DNA of 64,000 bases from Molossus alvarezi (lineage: Eukaryota; Chordata; Mammalia; Chiroptera; Molossidae). The first letter of the stretch is position 1, and the number at the start of each line of letters is the position of its first letter. The notes below the pieces were generated by a model. It saw nothing but the letters and a program-made list of their open reading frames with translations, made no database searches and was not told the origin of the DNA. A program made the position numbers and the translations under genes. The stretch lies in assembly GCA_037176705.1 (NCBI GenBank), contig CM073886.1, positions 123,962,501 to 124,026,500 on the forward strand. The letters are read 5' to 3'. This document shows positions 10,606-21,529 of this stretch, piece by piece.

Positions 10606-13600
10606 GAAAAGAGAACAAGTGTTGCTGTGAGCGTGTGTGGAATTGCCACTGTCATCAGTGCCCTAGCTTATGTCGAGCCGGGTTCCCACTGCGCAGGACG
10701 TGTCTAAGAGGCTTTACTGCAGGATCATAACCGCTCGGGGCCTTCTCGTCTGCTCCTTGGGGTGCACCTGCTCAGGGCTCCAAATGGGGGTCGGGCGGCA
10801 CCAGCTTGCAAGGAAGCATCCGGAATTCGGGGTGGGGGTGGGGACAGTGGGTTGTTCCTGTTTGTTGCAATGGCTAGTGAGCAATACTGGCTTCTCAGTG
10901 GCTGAGGGCAAGGAGGCTGAAGTTCCTGTCCTGGGAAAGACAGTTCTGCCGGATGAGGAGTAGGGTGTCCCACGTGGCCGGTGGCATTCCAGATCCCTGA
11001 ATAGCTCGTTATCTGTAGGAAATCCAGTGTCGGGTGCTTCAGAGGTTGGTGCAGAGCACAGACGAGCTCCCTCGAAACAGCGATGCGGTGTCCCTCTCCC
11101 AGGGCTTAGGCTGCTGCCCACAGTGGCCTCGTCATGGTTTCTGTCTTGTATTTAGAGAACCCCGTTATTTTTACATCCACCTAAGAACAGCATGATCAGA
11201 CAGGCACGCTGCTGCTGCTACACGCGACCTCGCCAGCAGAAGCAGGTCTGTACTTTCACACGGAGAAACCCACGAAGACTCAAGATGATCAGGTGATCAG
11301 TCTTCATTTGGCACCCATTACGAGTGGCCTCCTGTTACGAGCGCCAGTCTTGGGAAAGGTAATCCCCATGGTCGCTCTAGGCAGTCACACACAGTGGGAA
11401 GAGAAACAAAGTTGGAAACAATCGACTGTGCCAGTAATGAGGCTTTTTCTGTTCAAGTGAAAAGCAAAATGAAAATAGCAACACAGCTTCCTGATTTTCC
11501 AGTTTAGTCATTTCAGTGGCCATTGTTGGCTTTGGCTTCCCAAGTCCCTTTTAACCGAGATGGTGTAGGCGGGGGGAAGCGCAGTCCCACAGAAGTACGC
11601 GACGTCTCACCTTGGCATGCAGGGGTGAAAACAGGAAGGGCAGAGGCCAGCCTCCTTGCCAGGGCGGGCTGCCCATTTCTATTGGGCACTGTTCTCCTGT
11701 GGGAGGAGGGCACGTGGCCTCATCCTCAGAGACAATGTACTTCAGACTGAAAAATGTGGACCATCTCAGCAATGTTGGCCCCGAGAACACCGGACTACAC
11801 AACTTTTTTTTCAGCTGTCATTATTTCCAGGCATGCATGGCCCTGAACATTATGCAGTGGCCCAGGGCTAGAGCCTAGACACCTGTCTGGCTGCCTAACT
11901 GTGGCTAAGCTCCCGTGTATTGTTTTTGTCGCTGTTTTCTTACTCTAACGTCTTTGCTGTTCAGAGAGGCCTCTATTTATGAACCACCTGAAGCGGTCTG
12001 TCCTTTCATGTCACAGGTCCCTAGGATGGAAAGGCACTTTAGGGGTGATTTAATTCACCTCTCGTCTTGCAAGTAAGAAGATGCTCAGAGAAGTTCCTTG
12101 TTCTAGATCACCCCGAGTTGACAGAGTCGAGCCCCTAGTGCAGTCTGTTGACTTCAAGCCCAACTACACTGTCCAGTTTAAGAACCTGGATTCACTAGGA
12201 CTTACGGTGCTCAAATGGCTGGCTGTGATAGAACTTGGGAATCATTAGACGGCAAAACGATTTCCCCCCCCAGTAAGTTTTGCGATTGCTTTAATTCAAA
12301 CATTTGAATTAAGTATTTGAAATATATATATATGTAAAAGGGAGCTGCCACTCAAATCCCTAACGTTCTTCACGGCCTCTCTCTCCCATCCTTGAGGCTG
12401 CGTGTGCATGCGTGTGCTTTCTGAGATAAGGTATCTTGCAGCTCTGGCTCTGAACTACAAAGTTGCTGAAGCTGTTAGAAGCTGCAAGAATACCCACTTC
12501 CTACTTGACTGGTGACATATTTTTGCAAAGCTGTTCTCGCTCAGCTTCCCCATCTCAGGCGAGGTAAGATGTAGAACGATGCCCCAGGTTCCTTTTTATG
12601 CTGTTGCTGCTTTGCACAAACAGTTTTCCTAGCAAACATGAGAGAGTTTTCACCAGAGAATTTGAATTGTAAGTATTATCTGCTACTCTGCACTTATCTC
12701 GTGTAGCATTTCCTCCCAAGTTAGTTCCTAGGGACTTTGGTAAAAATTATTGCAAACTGTACTCTCCTTTTGATGTTCATAACACTTAGTAGTATATTAA
12801 AGACTGTAAAAAATGAATTTAACTTTGCTTAACCCAGGATTTCCAAAACATGCCAAAATGATTTTCCCCCATCACATTTACTAACCTCCTGCAGAGTTCT
12901 CAGTAGATGGAAAATGCTAAAATAACAACCAACCTATACTGAGTGCCTTCTGTACGCCTCTCAGGGTCCCAGATACTTTATAGAGCAACTTTTTTTAAGG
13001 CTCAAATACTCAAGTACAAAGTCGGGCTCTGTAGCTGCACCCCTTACTACTTGAATAACTTCGGGTAAATGGCAGCAACCTCTGAGCCTCCGTTTTCTTC
13101 AGTGCAAATGGGGAAAAGAAGAACAGATTGTGACATAATGTGTGGAGAAAGGAAAAAAAATACTGGTAGAATATCCAAATAAAGTAAAAGAACATGAGCA
13201 ATACTTAAGTTTTTTTAACTCCACCAAGATTCGAAAAAAAATACAGAAACCCCGTCATTATGTTTCTGATTAACAATGGGGGCTAATGTTTTAATCTTGA
13301 AAGAACTATCACTGGGTATAATAAGACAGGTTTCTTTCCTCCATATCTTTTGAAAATATTGCAATCGTTTTCTGATAGGTACCTGATAATTTTCTCAGAA
13401 GCTTAGAAAATCCCTTATTTTAGGAAACATATCTTGTGAAAAACAAACAAACAAAAAAATGTGCTAAGTTTTAAAATCTTCCTTCTGGCCCCAATTCTGC
13501 CCCTGATTCTCAGTGGGTTGGGGCACAGAATAGTTGGAAGTGGTTTCCCATGGAAACATAAGCTTGTTTTCACATTAGCTAACAAGTGTCTTTTTAGCCC

Positions 13601-13638
13601 ACAATAATAACAGCCTTTGTAAGTGCGTGCTGTGTTCG
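10606..13638. other. intronic sequence with weak MIR relics only
   Basis: No gene was recognised. A degraded MIR-like stretch is visible at about 11990-12180 and a better one at 12920-13130. The remaining sequence appears unique. GC-rich open frames near 10700-11120 and 11510-11880 have no recognisable domain. Confidence 0.45.
12920..13130 (+). mobile_element. MIR SINE
   Basis: The core-like ACTTGAATAACTTCGGGTAA and AACCTCTGAGCCTCCGTTTT followed by GCAAATGGGGAAA match the MIR pattern of a tRNA-derived old mammalian SINE. The copy is degraded. Confidence 0.6.
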
Positions 13639-13726
13639 GGCACTGTTCTTTGTTAATCCTCACCAGGGATATTTTTCCATTGATTTTTTTTTTTTTAGAG
13701 AGAGAGTGGAGAGTGGAAGGGAGGGA

Positions 13727-13771
<45 letters not shown>

Positions 13772-14125
13772 TCGATGTGAGAGAGACACATCAATTGGTT
13801 ACCTCCCGCACGACCCTGACTAGGGCCAGGGAAATCTGCATCCCAGAAACATGCCCTTGACCAGAATTGAACCCGAGAATCTCTGGACTGCAGGCCAATC
13901 CTCTAACCACTGAGCCAAACCGGCCAGGGCCAGGCACTGTTCCAAAAGCTCGACTTATGGAAACATTCGTGTAATTCCATAAAAACCTTAGAAGGCAGGT
14001 AGCATCATTGTTTCCTTTACAGGTGAAAAAACACGCAAATTATTAACTTGTCCAAAGTCTGACAGTTACTGAGGGGCAGAGCGGGGAATCGAACCCAGAC
14101 AGGCTGGCCCTGGAGCTGGTACACT
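13600..14125 (+). mobile_element. MIR SINE interrupted by a VES SINE
   Basis: Sequence right of the VES reads AGAAGGCAGGTAGCATCATT, TTACAGGTGAAAAAACACGC, TTGTCCAAAGTCTGACAG and GGGGAATCGAACCCAGAC. This is the typical MIR 3' half. The VES sits near the left part of the element. Confidence 0.72.
13651..13930 (-). mobile_element. VES SINE
   Basis: This is a reverse-oriented copy with tail complement AATCCTCACCAGGGATATTT, a (GA)n stretch and head complement GAGCCAAACCGGCCAGGGC. The target-site duplication GGCACTGTTC is at 13639-13648 and 13933-13942. Confidence 0.95.
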
Positions 14126-14309
14126 GACCCCCCTGCACCACTCCCCCTGGTGTAGCCCAACAGCGTATCAGGTGGAATTCCTCGTGGGGGGCAGGAAACA
14201 TGGGGTCGAGTAAGAGGAAGGTGAAGAAGATGAGACGGTTTTCATGCTTAGGGGACAGGGAACGATCTGCAGGGTTACCTTTCCGGTAACGTTACCTTCC
14301 CGCGTCTCC

Positions 14310-14900
14310 TGAGGATGCTCCAGGCTACAGAAAGCTCGCTTTGCACCCAGCTCTCCCTCTTCCCGGCTGCCAGCGCATGCTCACTCGCTCTGCCCAGCCC
14401 CTCTCCGCTGCCCTCGCTGGCTTGGGTGACACCTCCCCTCTTTGGGGCTCAGCTTAGGCGTCAGCCCTTTCCTCTGACCCTCGGGAATATTGAAGTCGAG
14501 GGAGTGTCAGCGCCCACTGACTGTCCGAGGCTCCTGTTGTAAGACAAGGTCAGGAGAGCAGAATTTCCTTCTTCCTCGTACCTAAGCAGGAAAACGGGAT
14601 GGGACCCTGTCATGCCACTGGAAGAAGAGTGTTTCTACTCAAGCTCTGCCTCTCTTGCTCTATTTTCACGTGCCTCGCATTCCTCCTAAGCCCCCCCAAC
14701 ACCGGATTCCTAGTCCGATCCTCCCATCCTTACGTGTGACCAGGGGACCTCTTGTAACAACACTGTGCCGAGCTCATGAAGGCTGGCTGTTGACTCTCAG
14801 GGAAGTCCCTTCTGTGACACTGACCAGTTTCAGGAAGACGATGTGGGCAGGAGTCTCTCTGTCACCACGGTTATCTGGCCAGGTATCCTGACCCTTTAGG
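14310..14900 (+). mobile_element. possible L2 3' relics
   Basis: Several C/T-rich segments resemble old L2 3' regions, for example GGTGACACCTCCCCTCTTTG. The match is loose and ends are not defined. I did not recognise any coding sequence in the open frames here. Confidence 0.3.
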
Positions 14901-15849
14901 GGCAGAACACGTGAGAGACAGAAGCAGAGACGCTGTAGCAACTGATGCTATTGCTGCTGCTACCTTCACGAAGAGGCAAATGCTGGTGTCACCCACAGAA
15001 CACCTGGTTAAAACTGGCTGCAGTAGGGGCAAAAGGCAACGCCATTTACTTTCTTCTTCTCCTGCCTCTACTCTGACTGGGCTATCCCTGAGCGTGGGGC
15101 ACCCACTCACTGCAGCTGTCTTACAAACCAGGCTATATGACTTTACGTGTTCAATGTTTACTAGCTATTTCAGAATAAATCTAAGAAATGACATAAGTGA
15201 TTATTTTCCTATATATTTTTGGAACAAAATTTTAGATATCGACTCACTCAGTCACTCATTCATTCAACCAATGCTTGCCAAGCACATGGTACAGAGACGT
15301 TTTGCCGAGTAGAAGGGACACGAGGATGCTAGGGCATGGCCTTCCCTTTCATGGGACTCACGATACACAAGGGTTCAGGTGCAGAAATAACTAACATCAC
15401 ATGAGATGCAATGGGTGTGACATTGCAGGAAATGTCACTTTAGTTTCAGAGATGTAGCTGAGCTCCGAGCTGTCATTCCATCAGTGCTGCTCAGGGATGA
15501 TGGGTGTGCATGATACCTAAGCTGCCTTATACTATGGCCATCAGCCACAGGTGGCTGTAGGAACTGAATTTTAAATTTTATTTAAGTAATTTAAATGTAA
15601 CGAGCCCCCTGTGGCTAGCAGCTACTATATTGGGGATACAGACCTAGATAATGTTCTACCAGACAGGTATCAATGTAAAAGCTCAGCAAAGCCTTGGTTC
15701 CCAAGAGGTAGGCTGAAGTGTCAACTACGTGAAGAGGGAACCGAGGCTCCTATGAGCGCCAGACCCTTGTAACCACCTGCCTGCTGGACACCTCAAAACC
15801 CTTTCAACTGCACACATTCAAAATAAAATCATGGTCCTCCCATGCAGTA
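14901..15849. other. non-coding sequence without recognised elements
   Basis: An open frame of 133 codons at 14911-15312 has no recognisable protein features. No repeat family was identified with confidence. Confidence 0.4.
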
Positions 15850-15862
15850 ACCCATCATTTTC

Positions 15863-16083
15863 ATTTTTAATTTTTTCTTTAGTGATTTTAGAGAGAGAGG
15901 AAGGGAAAGGGAGAGAGAGAGATAGAAACATCGACAAGAGAGAACATTGATGGGTTGCCTCCTGCATGTCCCACACTGGGGTTCGGGCCCACAACCTGGG
16001 CATGTGCCCTGACCAGTAATCGAAATGGCGACCTCTTGGTGTATGGGTCGATGCTCAACCACTGAGCCCCACTGGCCAAACTC
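15863..16083 (-). mobile_element. VES SINE, second head type
   Basis: This reverse-oriented copy has GAGAGAACATTGATGGGTTG, CCCACAACCTGGGCATGTGC and head complement CACTGAGCCCCACTGGCCAA. A 13-bp duplication ACCCATCATTTTC flanks it at 15850-15862 and 16084-16096. Confidence 0.94.
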
Positions 16084-16104
16084 ACCCATCATTTTCTAAT
16101 CGAA

Positions 16105-16385
16105 GGATCTGTCAAGTCTACCCTCTTTCCATCTCCAACGCCACCTCATCGTCCAAGCTCCTGACTGTCTCACTTCTTTAACTGCTTCTAGAACTGTCCT
16201 TCTCAAACATCTAGTGTGACCAGGTCACATTTATTTTTAGGCAAAAGCTCCAAGTCCTTCACGTGGCCCATGAGGTCTGGCCTCTGTCTACCACCCTAGT
16301 CCCATCTTTTTTTGCTTTATTCCTTTCCATTGCAACCTTACATACCTTATCATTTTCTTATTGTTCACTAGACAATCCTGGGATG
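16105..16385 (+). mobile_element. L2 LINE fragment
   Basis: The order of segments CTCCAAGTCCTTCACGTGGC, CCATGAGGTCTGGCCTCTG and TACCACCCTAGTCCCATC matches L2 3' sequence. Both ends are ill defined. Confidence 0.55.
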
Positions 16386-16420
16386 AATGGAGAACAAGGG
16401 AGCATGTGCAGATGCCACTG

Positions 16421-16545
16421 GTGTGTGTGTGTGTGAGAGTGTGTGTGAATGCGTGTGTGTATGAGTGCGTGTGTGCGTGTGTGCGTATGCGTGAGTGTGT
16501 AACTGCGTGTGTGTGTGAGTGTGTGTGTGAGTGCCTGTGTGTGTG
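16421..16545 (+). repeat. imperfect (GT)n / GTGTGA microsatellite
   Basis: About 125 bases alternate G and T with interspersed GA, GC and AT units. The overlapping His/Thr-rich and Val/Cys-rich frames on the two strands are artefacts of this repeat. Confidence 0.95.
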
Positions 16546-16550
16546 GTCAA

Positions 16551-17633
16551 ATATTACACACCATTGCCATTCGGTTTCACCAACATTTGAGGGAGCCCCT
16601 GGGGACACGATGCCAATGCCTCTAAGCTGTAAAGATAAATGCTTTTATTACTCATCTTTCCCCAGTGTAAGTTTTAATTGAATGGAAGGCTTTCCAAGAG
16701 ACTCGGCCATGCACAGCATTTTAACTGGGTTCACGTGGCCTGTGCAGGTCTAATATGGGAAAACCGAGCTTAGTGCAGCGACATCATACCCCTTTCATGA
16801 CAGCCCCAAAGCAGGATGAAAGCAGGAGCCACGCCACGCACTCTGCAGGTCAGAGCACTTGGCACGTGGGCGATGTCAAATATTTGGTCAAACCGAGTGC
16901 CCAGCGGGAGGCAGAGGGCGGGGACAGAGCCCTTCTTCCCCCACTACTCTCCTGGGACAGCCGGCACCTCTGTCCTACACACTCTGTGCTAACGTTTCCT
17001 TCTCTGCCGGTTGTTACTGAGTTTCTAGGTCTTTCAGGAAATGTTCATTATCCTCAAAGTGGTCCAGGGCAGAACCATCTCCTTAGAAGACAGGAAACGA
17101 GCAGAACTCGTTGATGGAGTGTGTCTTCAAAGGTCCCTGTGTCTCCCGCTGGTATCCGTTCCTCCTTTTAGGTGTGCTCACATCGGGTCCAGCAAGGGAA
17201 GTGGTTGTATCCAAGTGTAGTGACAAGTGCAAACGCACGTCCTACGTGCCTTTGAACAGCTAGGCCCTGTCCTAAGGGTGCTGGCCCCGGACAGGGCTGG
17301 CTAGACGGCCTGGCACGGGGGTGACCCCTCCAGCAGCCCTCTGGGACTGCCCACAGGCACACGGCCAAGGCCAGCGCCTGGCACCCAGGCCAGCCCGCTC
17401 TGGAAAGGCTCACACCGACCGCCGCCTCAGGGGGTCCTCTCCCCTGGGCCCCGACGTTCTCCTTCGTGCAGGGGCCCCCGCAGGAAAATGAGTTCTTGAT
17501 GCTGCTCAAAACAGGCTCTCCTTGGCTTCACAAAAAACAAAAAGTATTTGCCATCAAAAGAAGGGCTTATTTGAGCGAAACATTTTTTTATTGTCAGTGT
17601 GCATAAGAATCTCCTGAGCGGGTTACTACAAGC
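16551..17633. other. intronic sequence, GC-rich at 17250-17480
   Basis: No gene or repeat was recognised. The GC-rich patch gives long open frames on both strands but no domain or splice structure that I can support. Confidence 0.4.
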
Positions 17634-17642
17634 GGAGATGCC

Positions 17643-17902
17643 ACCCTGGCTGGATTTGCTCAGTGGTTAGAGCCTCAGCCTGAGGACGGAAGAGCCAGGA
17701 GTTCGACTCCCGGTCAAGGGCACGTACCTGGGCAGCAGGTTCCATCCCCAGCCCAGCCGGGGTCGTGCAGGAGGCAACGAATTGATGTGTCTCTCTCACG
17801 TCCACGTTTCTCTCTCTCTCTTTCCCTCCCCCACTTCCACTCTATCTGAAATCAATGGAAAAATACCTCATATGAGGTTTAATAAAAACAAACAGAAAAA
17901 GT
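17643..17902 (+). mobile_element. VES SINE
   Basis: The head ACCCTGGCTGGATTTGCTCA, B-box-like GAGTTCGACTCCC, CT-rich middle and tail CCTCATATGAGGTTTAATAA are present. The duplication GGAGATGCC lies at 17634-17642 and 17903-17911. Confidence 0.93.
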
Positions 17903-18229
17903 GGAGATGCCTAGGCCCTCTTTATACCATAATCGGAAGTTGTGTCTCAGGCTGGGGGCTGGCGGAATGGGCTGGTAATGGCAGAAATGGGGGCAGGGGA
18001 GACGGTCTTACGTTTTTAAAAGCTTCTATACTAGAAGCACTGCCCTGAGGAATGATGGGTAAATGGGGATTTTATCATCGCTGTCAGGAGAGATCTTTTG
18101 ATGTGATGAAAATTTACTTCTTCTAGTGGCTGGTCTATTTAACAATGTAGGAAAAAAGCCACTTTTCAATTTTTAGAAAGAACACAGTAATGTATTCAAA
18201 ACTGATTTTCTAGACTAATGTTGTGACCC

Positions 18230-18410
18230 TAACAGAACATGTGATCCTATGAGTCACATTTCCATTCAGTCCTCACCGTACCCCTATGACAGAGTCGATG
18301 TATGTTCACAGATGGGAACACAGAGGCTTGGAGAGGCTAAGGACCGTCCTTGGGGTCGCCCTGGGAGGGGCAGAGCTTGTCCTGGACCCCGAGGCTCTCT
18401 AGCAACCGAG
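18230..18410 (+). mobile_element. MIR SINE
   Basis: CATTCAGTCCTCACCGTACC followed by CACAGATGGGAACACAGAGG and CTTGGAGAGGCTAAGG matches the MIR central region. The copy is degraded. Confidence 0.65.
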
Positions 18411-19428
18411 AATCTTCCCCGACTCTCCGTGATGAAAAACAATAGTGATGAAAAACAATGGTGTCAACTCCTGCGTTTTCCAAGGCAACATAGAGCTTTT
18501 TTGGCCATCTCGCTCCTCAATGAGTTCGTGTTGACAGGGCTTCTAGTGGGCTCTCATCAGCTTCACAGCAAGATGAACAAAACCGTCCAGTCTACAGAGG
18601 TACGGCGACAAGCTGAACCAGGCTCTGTCTGTATCAGCGCCACATCCACCCGCTCCGTCATCGTCGGGCCCACGACAGGGGACTCTGTCGGCAGCACCAG
18701 ACGTGAGCTCTCCCGCACCCCGCGTGCCTTGAGGATCTGCTGAACAGCATCCCAGAATAATAGGCACCCTCAGTTTTGGACAGCCGCCTAGCTTCCTTTT
18801 GCATGGACTTAATTCCTTTTACGTACTATGCGAGCAAAGGCTTATTTCTGAAGATTAGATACGTACGACACTGAACTTGAAGAATAAGACGACGTGCTAC
18901 CAAGCCACGAGTTATGTGGACGGGGACGGTAACTAGGCCGGTACAGTCGCACTGGGGGGGTGATGAGATAGATGCAGGGCATAGAAACACCCAGCGGTTT
19001 TAACTCTGCGTACCCCTCCGCCCCCCTGACTAGTTTCGGTGTTGGGGTAAGGGCTGGGCAACCACCAAGCACGGAGGACTCCCGAGGGAACAAGTGTGGT
19101 CACACCGGGCAGGACCCTGGACTCCTCTGTCATTCTGGCCTCTGTCATACAGCGGCACTTCTTACAGTGGGACATAATTATCCAGGGTTTCAAAGCCTGT
19201 TTACCTTAGCACTTGGATTTTTTTGGATAGTTATATGGTTTTAGAATTTAATGAATAGTAATCACATGTGCCGTGTGAAAAACACTAACCTGTAGACCCC
19301 CGCAAAGCAGAAAGGGAGGAAGGAAATGAAAACAAAGGGGCTAGAGAACAGAAAAAGGGCAGAAAGGACAGAGAGAGAGTGGCAGGTGTCCCTGATTTCA
19401 GATGCCCTATGGGGGGAACAATGCCCTC
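18411..19428. other. non-coding sequence without recognised elements
   Basis: An open frame of 164 codons at 18249-18743 begins within MIR-derived sequence and shows no conserved domain. I consider it chance. No other element was identified before the hAT element. Confidence 0.4.
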
Positions 19429-19436
19429 TCCTAGGC

Positions 19437-19961
19437 CCATGATTTTCAACCTTCTTCATCTCATGGCAACATACTGATTACTGATAGTCTGAGGCGCACC
19501 CAAAAAATAATGTATTATTTGTCGACCTAACCAAAAACATAATCGTAGGTATATTTTGATTCATTCACACTGGACAGCTACTGTTGTGTTGGCTGCTGTG
19601 ATTTTTTTTTTTTTTTATCCTCACCCGAGGACATTTTTTTTTGATATTTTGTTCAGATAGAGTGGGAGGGAGAGAGAGAGAGAGAAACATCGATGTGAAA
19701 GGGACACGTCGAGTGGTTGCCACCCACACAACCTAACCAGGGCCGGGGACAAACTGCAACCGAGGTACATGCCCTAAGCGGGAACCGAACCCTGGTCTCT
19801 CGGGACCACAGGCCGATGCTCTAACTGCTGAGCCAAACCGGCCAGGGCTGCTGTGATTTTTTAATCTGACAATCTAAGGGAAAAAAGGTCAGTGCTCCTG
19901 ACTAAACAGTCGGGTATTGTATGTTTTAAAAATTCTGTGGCACACCAGTTGGAAATCGCTG
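19437..19961 (+). mobile_element. non-autonomous hAT element (OC1-like?) split by a VES
   Basis: The left end has GATTTTCAACCTTCTTCATC and CTCATGGCA. The right end is TGGCACACCAGTTGGAAATC ending GCTG. The ends are imperfect inverted repeats of the hAT ATTTTCAAC type. An 8-bp duplication, TCCTAGGC at 19429-19436 and TTCTAGGC at 19962-19969, fits hAT transposition. Without the VES the element is about 270 bp, so it has no transposase. Similarity to OposCharlie1 (OC1) is from memory and tentative. Confidence 0.75.
19608..19846 (-). mobile_element. VES SINE nested in a hAT element
   Basis: This is a reverse-oriented full-length copy, from ATCCTCACCCGAGGACATTT to GAGCCAAACCGGCCAGGG. The duplication GCTGCTGTGATTTTTT of the hAT sequence lies on each side, so the SINE inserted after the DNA transposon. 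Confidence 0.95.
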
Positions 19962-20033
19962 TTCTAGGCTGACGGTCAGGGCTCATACAATTTAACCACC
20001 AACTGTCAAAATAGTGAACTAGCTACATCCCTC

Positions 20034-20225
20034 TAGTGGTTTTCAACCCTCCTCATGCCGTGACCCTTTAATACAGTTCCTCATGTGGTGGTGACCCCCA
20101 ACCATAAAATAATGTTTGTTGCTACTTCATAACTGTAATTTTGCTACTGTTATGTCTTAGGCGACCCCTGTGAAAGGGTCGTTCGACCCCCAAAGGGGCC
20201 GCAACCCACAGGTTGAGAACCGCTG
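20034..20225 (+). mobile_element. SPIN-type non-autonomous hAT element
   Basis: The left end AGTGGTTTTCAACC continues with CATGCCGTGACCCTTTAATA, CAGTTCCTCATGTGGTGGTG and TTGCTACTTCATAACTGTAA. The right end has GCGACCCCTGTGAAAGGGTC, GTTCGACCCCCAAAGG and CACAGGTTGAGAACCGCTG. These are hallmark sequences of the SPIN (Space Invaders) family. The copy is 192 bp, internally deleted and has no transposase. It is followed by TTCTAAGG, close to the NTCTAGAN target preference. The left duplication seems partly lost (CTCTAG). Confidence 0.88.
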
Positions 20226-20539
20226 TTCTAAGGGCTCCAGACATTCCTTATGGATCTCTGGGCCTCTTTATGATCTGGCCATGAAATAGTTAAGCCTGGC
20301 AAGCAAAGGACTTTCAGGACTCTGGTACCAGCCACGCAGATGTTAGATATTTGAATAGCACCTTGGCACCTACCCTAACTAAGCAAATTTCTAGAATCAA
20401 CCATAGGACACTACCTGTTTGCTTAACAGATCACTCACTCATTTCCATGTTTTGATGTAATCACTAACTTCTGGTATCCTGTCTCATAGTATTCTTTTGT
20501 TTTCCCCAAAATACGTCCATCTTAGAAACCCCACCTCTT

Positions 20540-20750
20540 TCCAGCATCCCCTTTCCCCAGCCCAGCTGCGGCGGTTCTCAGTGTGGTCCCCAACAACCTG
20601 CCTGAAAACCATCGGGTGATGCTGTAGCTATTCCAATCCTGGGTTTCATCCCAGTTTCTTGAAGTAGAAATTTTAAGGGGCATTCTTATGCAATTTAAAA
20701 TTTGAGAACCTTTGCAAGATGAAGGCCTGATTGTGATGTTCTCTTGTTCT
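20540..20750 (+). mobile_element. MER5-type hAT relic
   Basis: GCGGTTCTCAGTGTGGTCCC at one end and AAAATTTGAGAACCTTTGC at the other resemble degraded MER5 or related Charlie termini. This is an old copy without coding potential. Confidence 0.45.
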
Positions 20751-21192
20751 TTCTGAGACTGTGGGGTACACACTGTTGGTCAGAACGTCTATCCATCTTG
20801 GCCATCTTTCTCCTCAGAGACCCATTTAGTGTTACAACGATCAGGAGGCCATGCAAGGAGCATTGGTTTGCATGGGAGTGCTTTTAATATTTTCATTCAG
20901 GAAACACCTGAAATTTTCAGTCCTAGGTCTGGTGGAGGAAAGTCACTCTGAAGAATCCTTATTTTTTAGAGGATAAAGCAACCAGATCAGCACCCCCATT
21001 CAGAGTAATTCAGTTCCTGTGCTTCTGTCAGGAGTGACCAAAGTCTCCGGGCTGCATTCTACCCAGCAGGACTTTGTTTCTAGTAATACAATGACCATTG
21101 ATAGCGATATAACAAACACTTCCTCCCATCTGACCATCCCTTTCAACTAACTCCTTCCACTCTCAGAAGAGGTGGTGAAGATAACTTTGAAT
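20751..21192. other. non-coding sequence without recognised elements
   Basis: No gene or repeat family was recognised. Confidence 0.4.
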
Positions 21193-21209
21193 AAGAAATA
21201 TCTGTTTGC

Positions 21210-21382
21210 CCAGCCAGTGTGGCTCAGTGGTTGAGCATCGACCCAGTTCGATTCCAGGTGAGGGCACGTGCCCAGGTTGTGGGCCAGATCCCCAGGGGGG
21301 GGGCATGCAGGAGGCGGCCAGTCAATGTTCTCTCTCATCAATATTTCTCTCTCTCTCCCCCCCTTCCTCTCTCTCTCAAATC

Positions 21383-21436
<54 letters not shown>

Positions 21437-21510
21437 GAAGAAAGGAAGAAAGAAAGGAAGAAAGGAAGAAAGGAAGGAAGGAAGAAAGAAGGAAGAAAGA
21501 AGGAAGGAAA
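21210..21510 (+). mobile_element. VES SINE (second head type) with (GAAA)n/(GGAA)n tail
   Basis: The SINE body has CCAGCCAGTGTGGCTCAGTG, GGTTGTGGGCCAGATCCCCA and GGGGGCATGCAGGAGGCGGC. Its A-rich tail has expanded into about 125 bp of GAAA and GGAA units. A 17-bp duplication flanks the whole unit, AAGAAATATCTGTTTGC at 21193-21209 and AAGAAACGTCTGCTTGC at 21511-21527. Confidence 0.94.
21384..21510 (+). repeat. (GAAA)n then (GGAAGAAA)n tetranucleotide array
   Basis: This is a purine-only tract with perfect GAAA units first and mixed GGAA/GAAA units afterwards. It lies inside the target-site duplications of the VES, so it grew from the SINE tail. It produces the Lys/Glu/Arg-repeat frames. Confidence 0.96.
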
Positions 21511-21529
21511 AAGAAACGTCTGCTTGCAT

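Noticed and set aside
10714..11121. Open frame of 135 codons on the minus strand in GC-rich sequence
   Set aside because: No recognisable domain, overlapping frames on both strands, no splice or promoter context. GC-rich composition explains it.
16288..16608. Thr/His-rich and Val/Cys-rich frames on both strands
   Set aside because: Translation of a GT microsatellite.
18249..18743. Open frame of 164 codons on the plus strand
   Set aside because: It begins in a MIR relic and has no recognisable motif or homology. Treated as chance.
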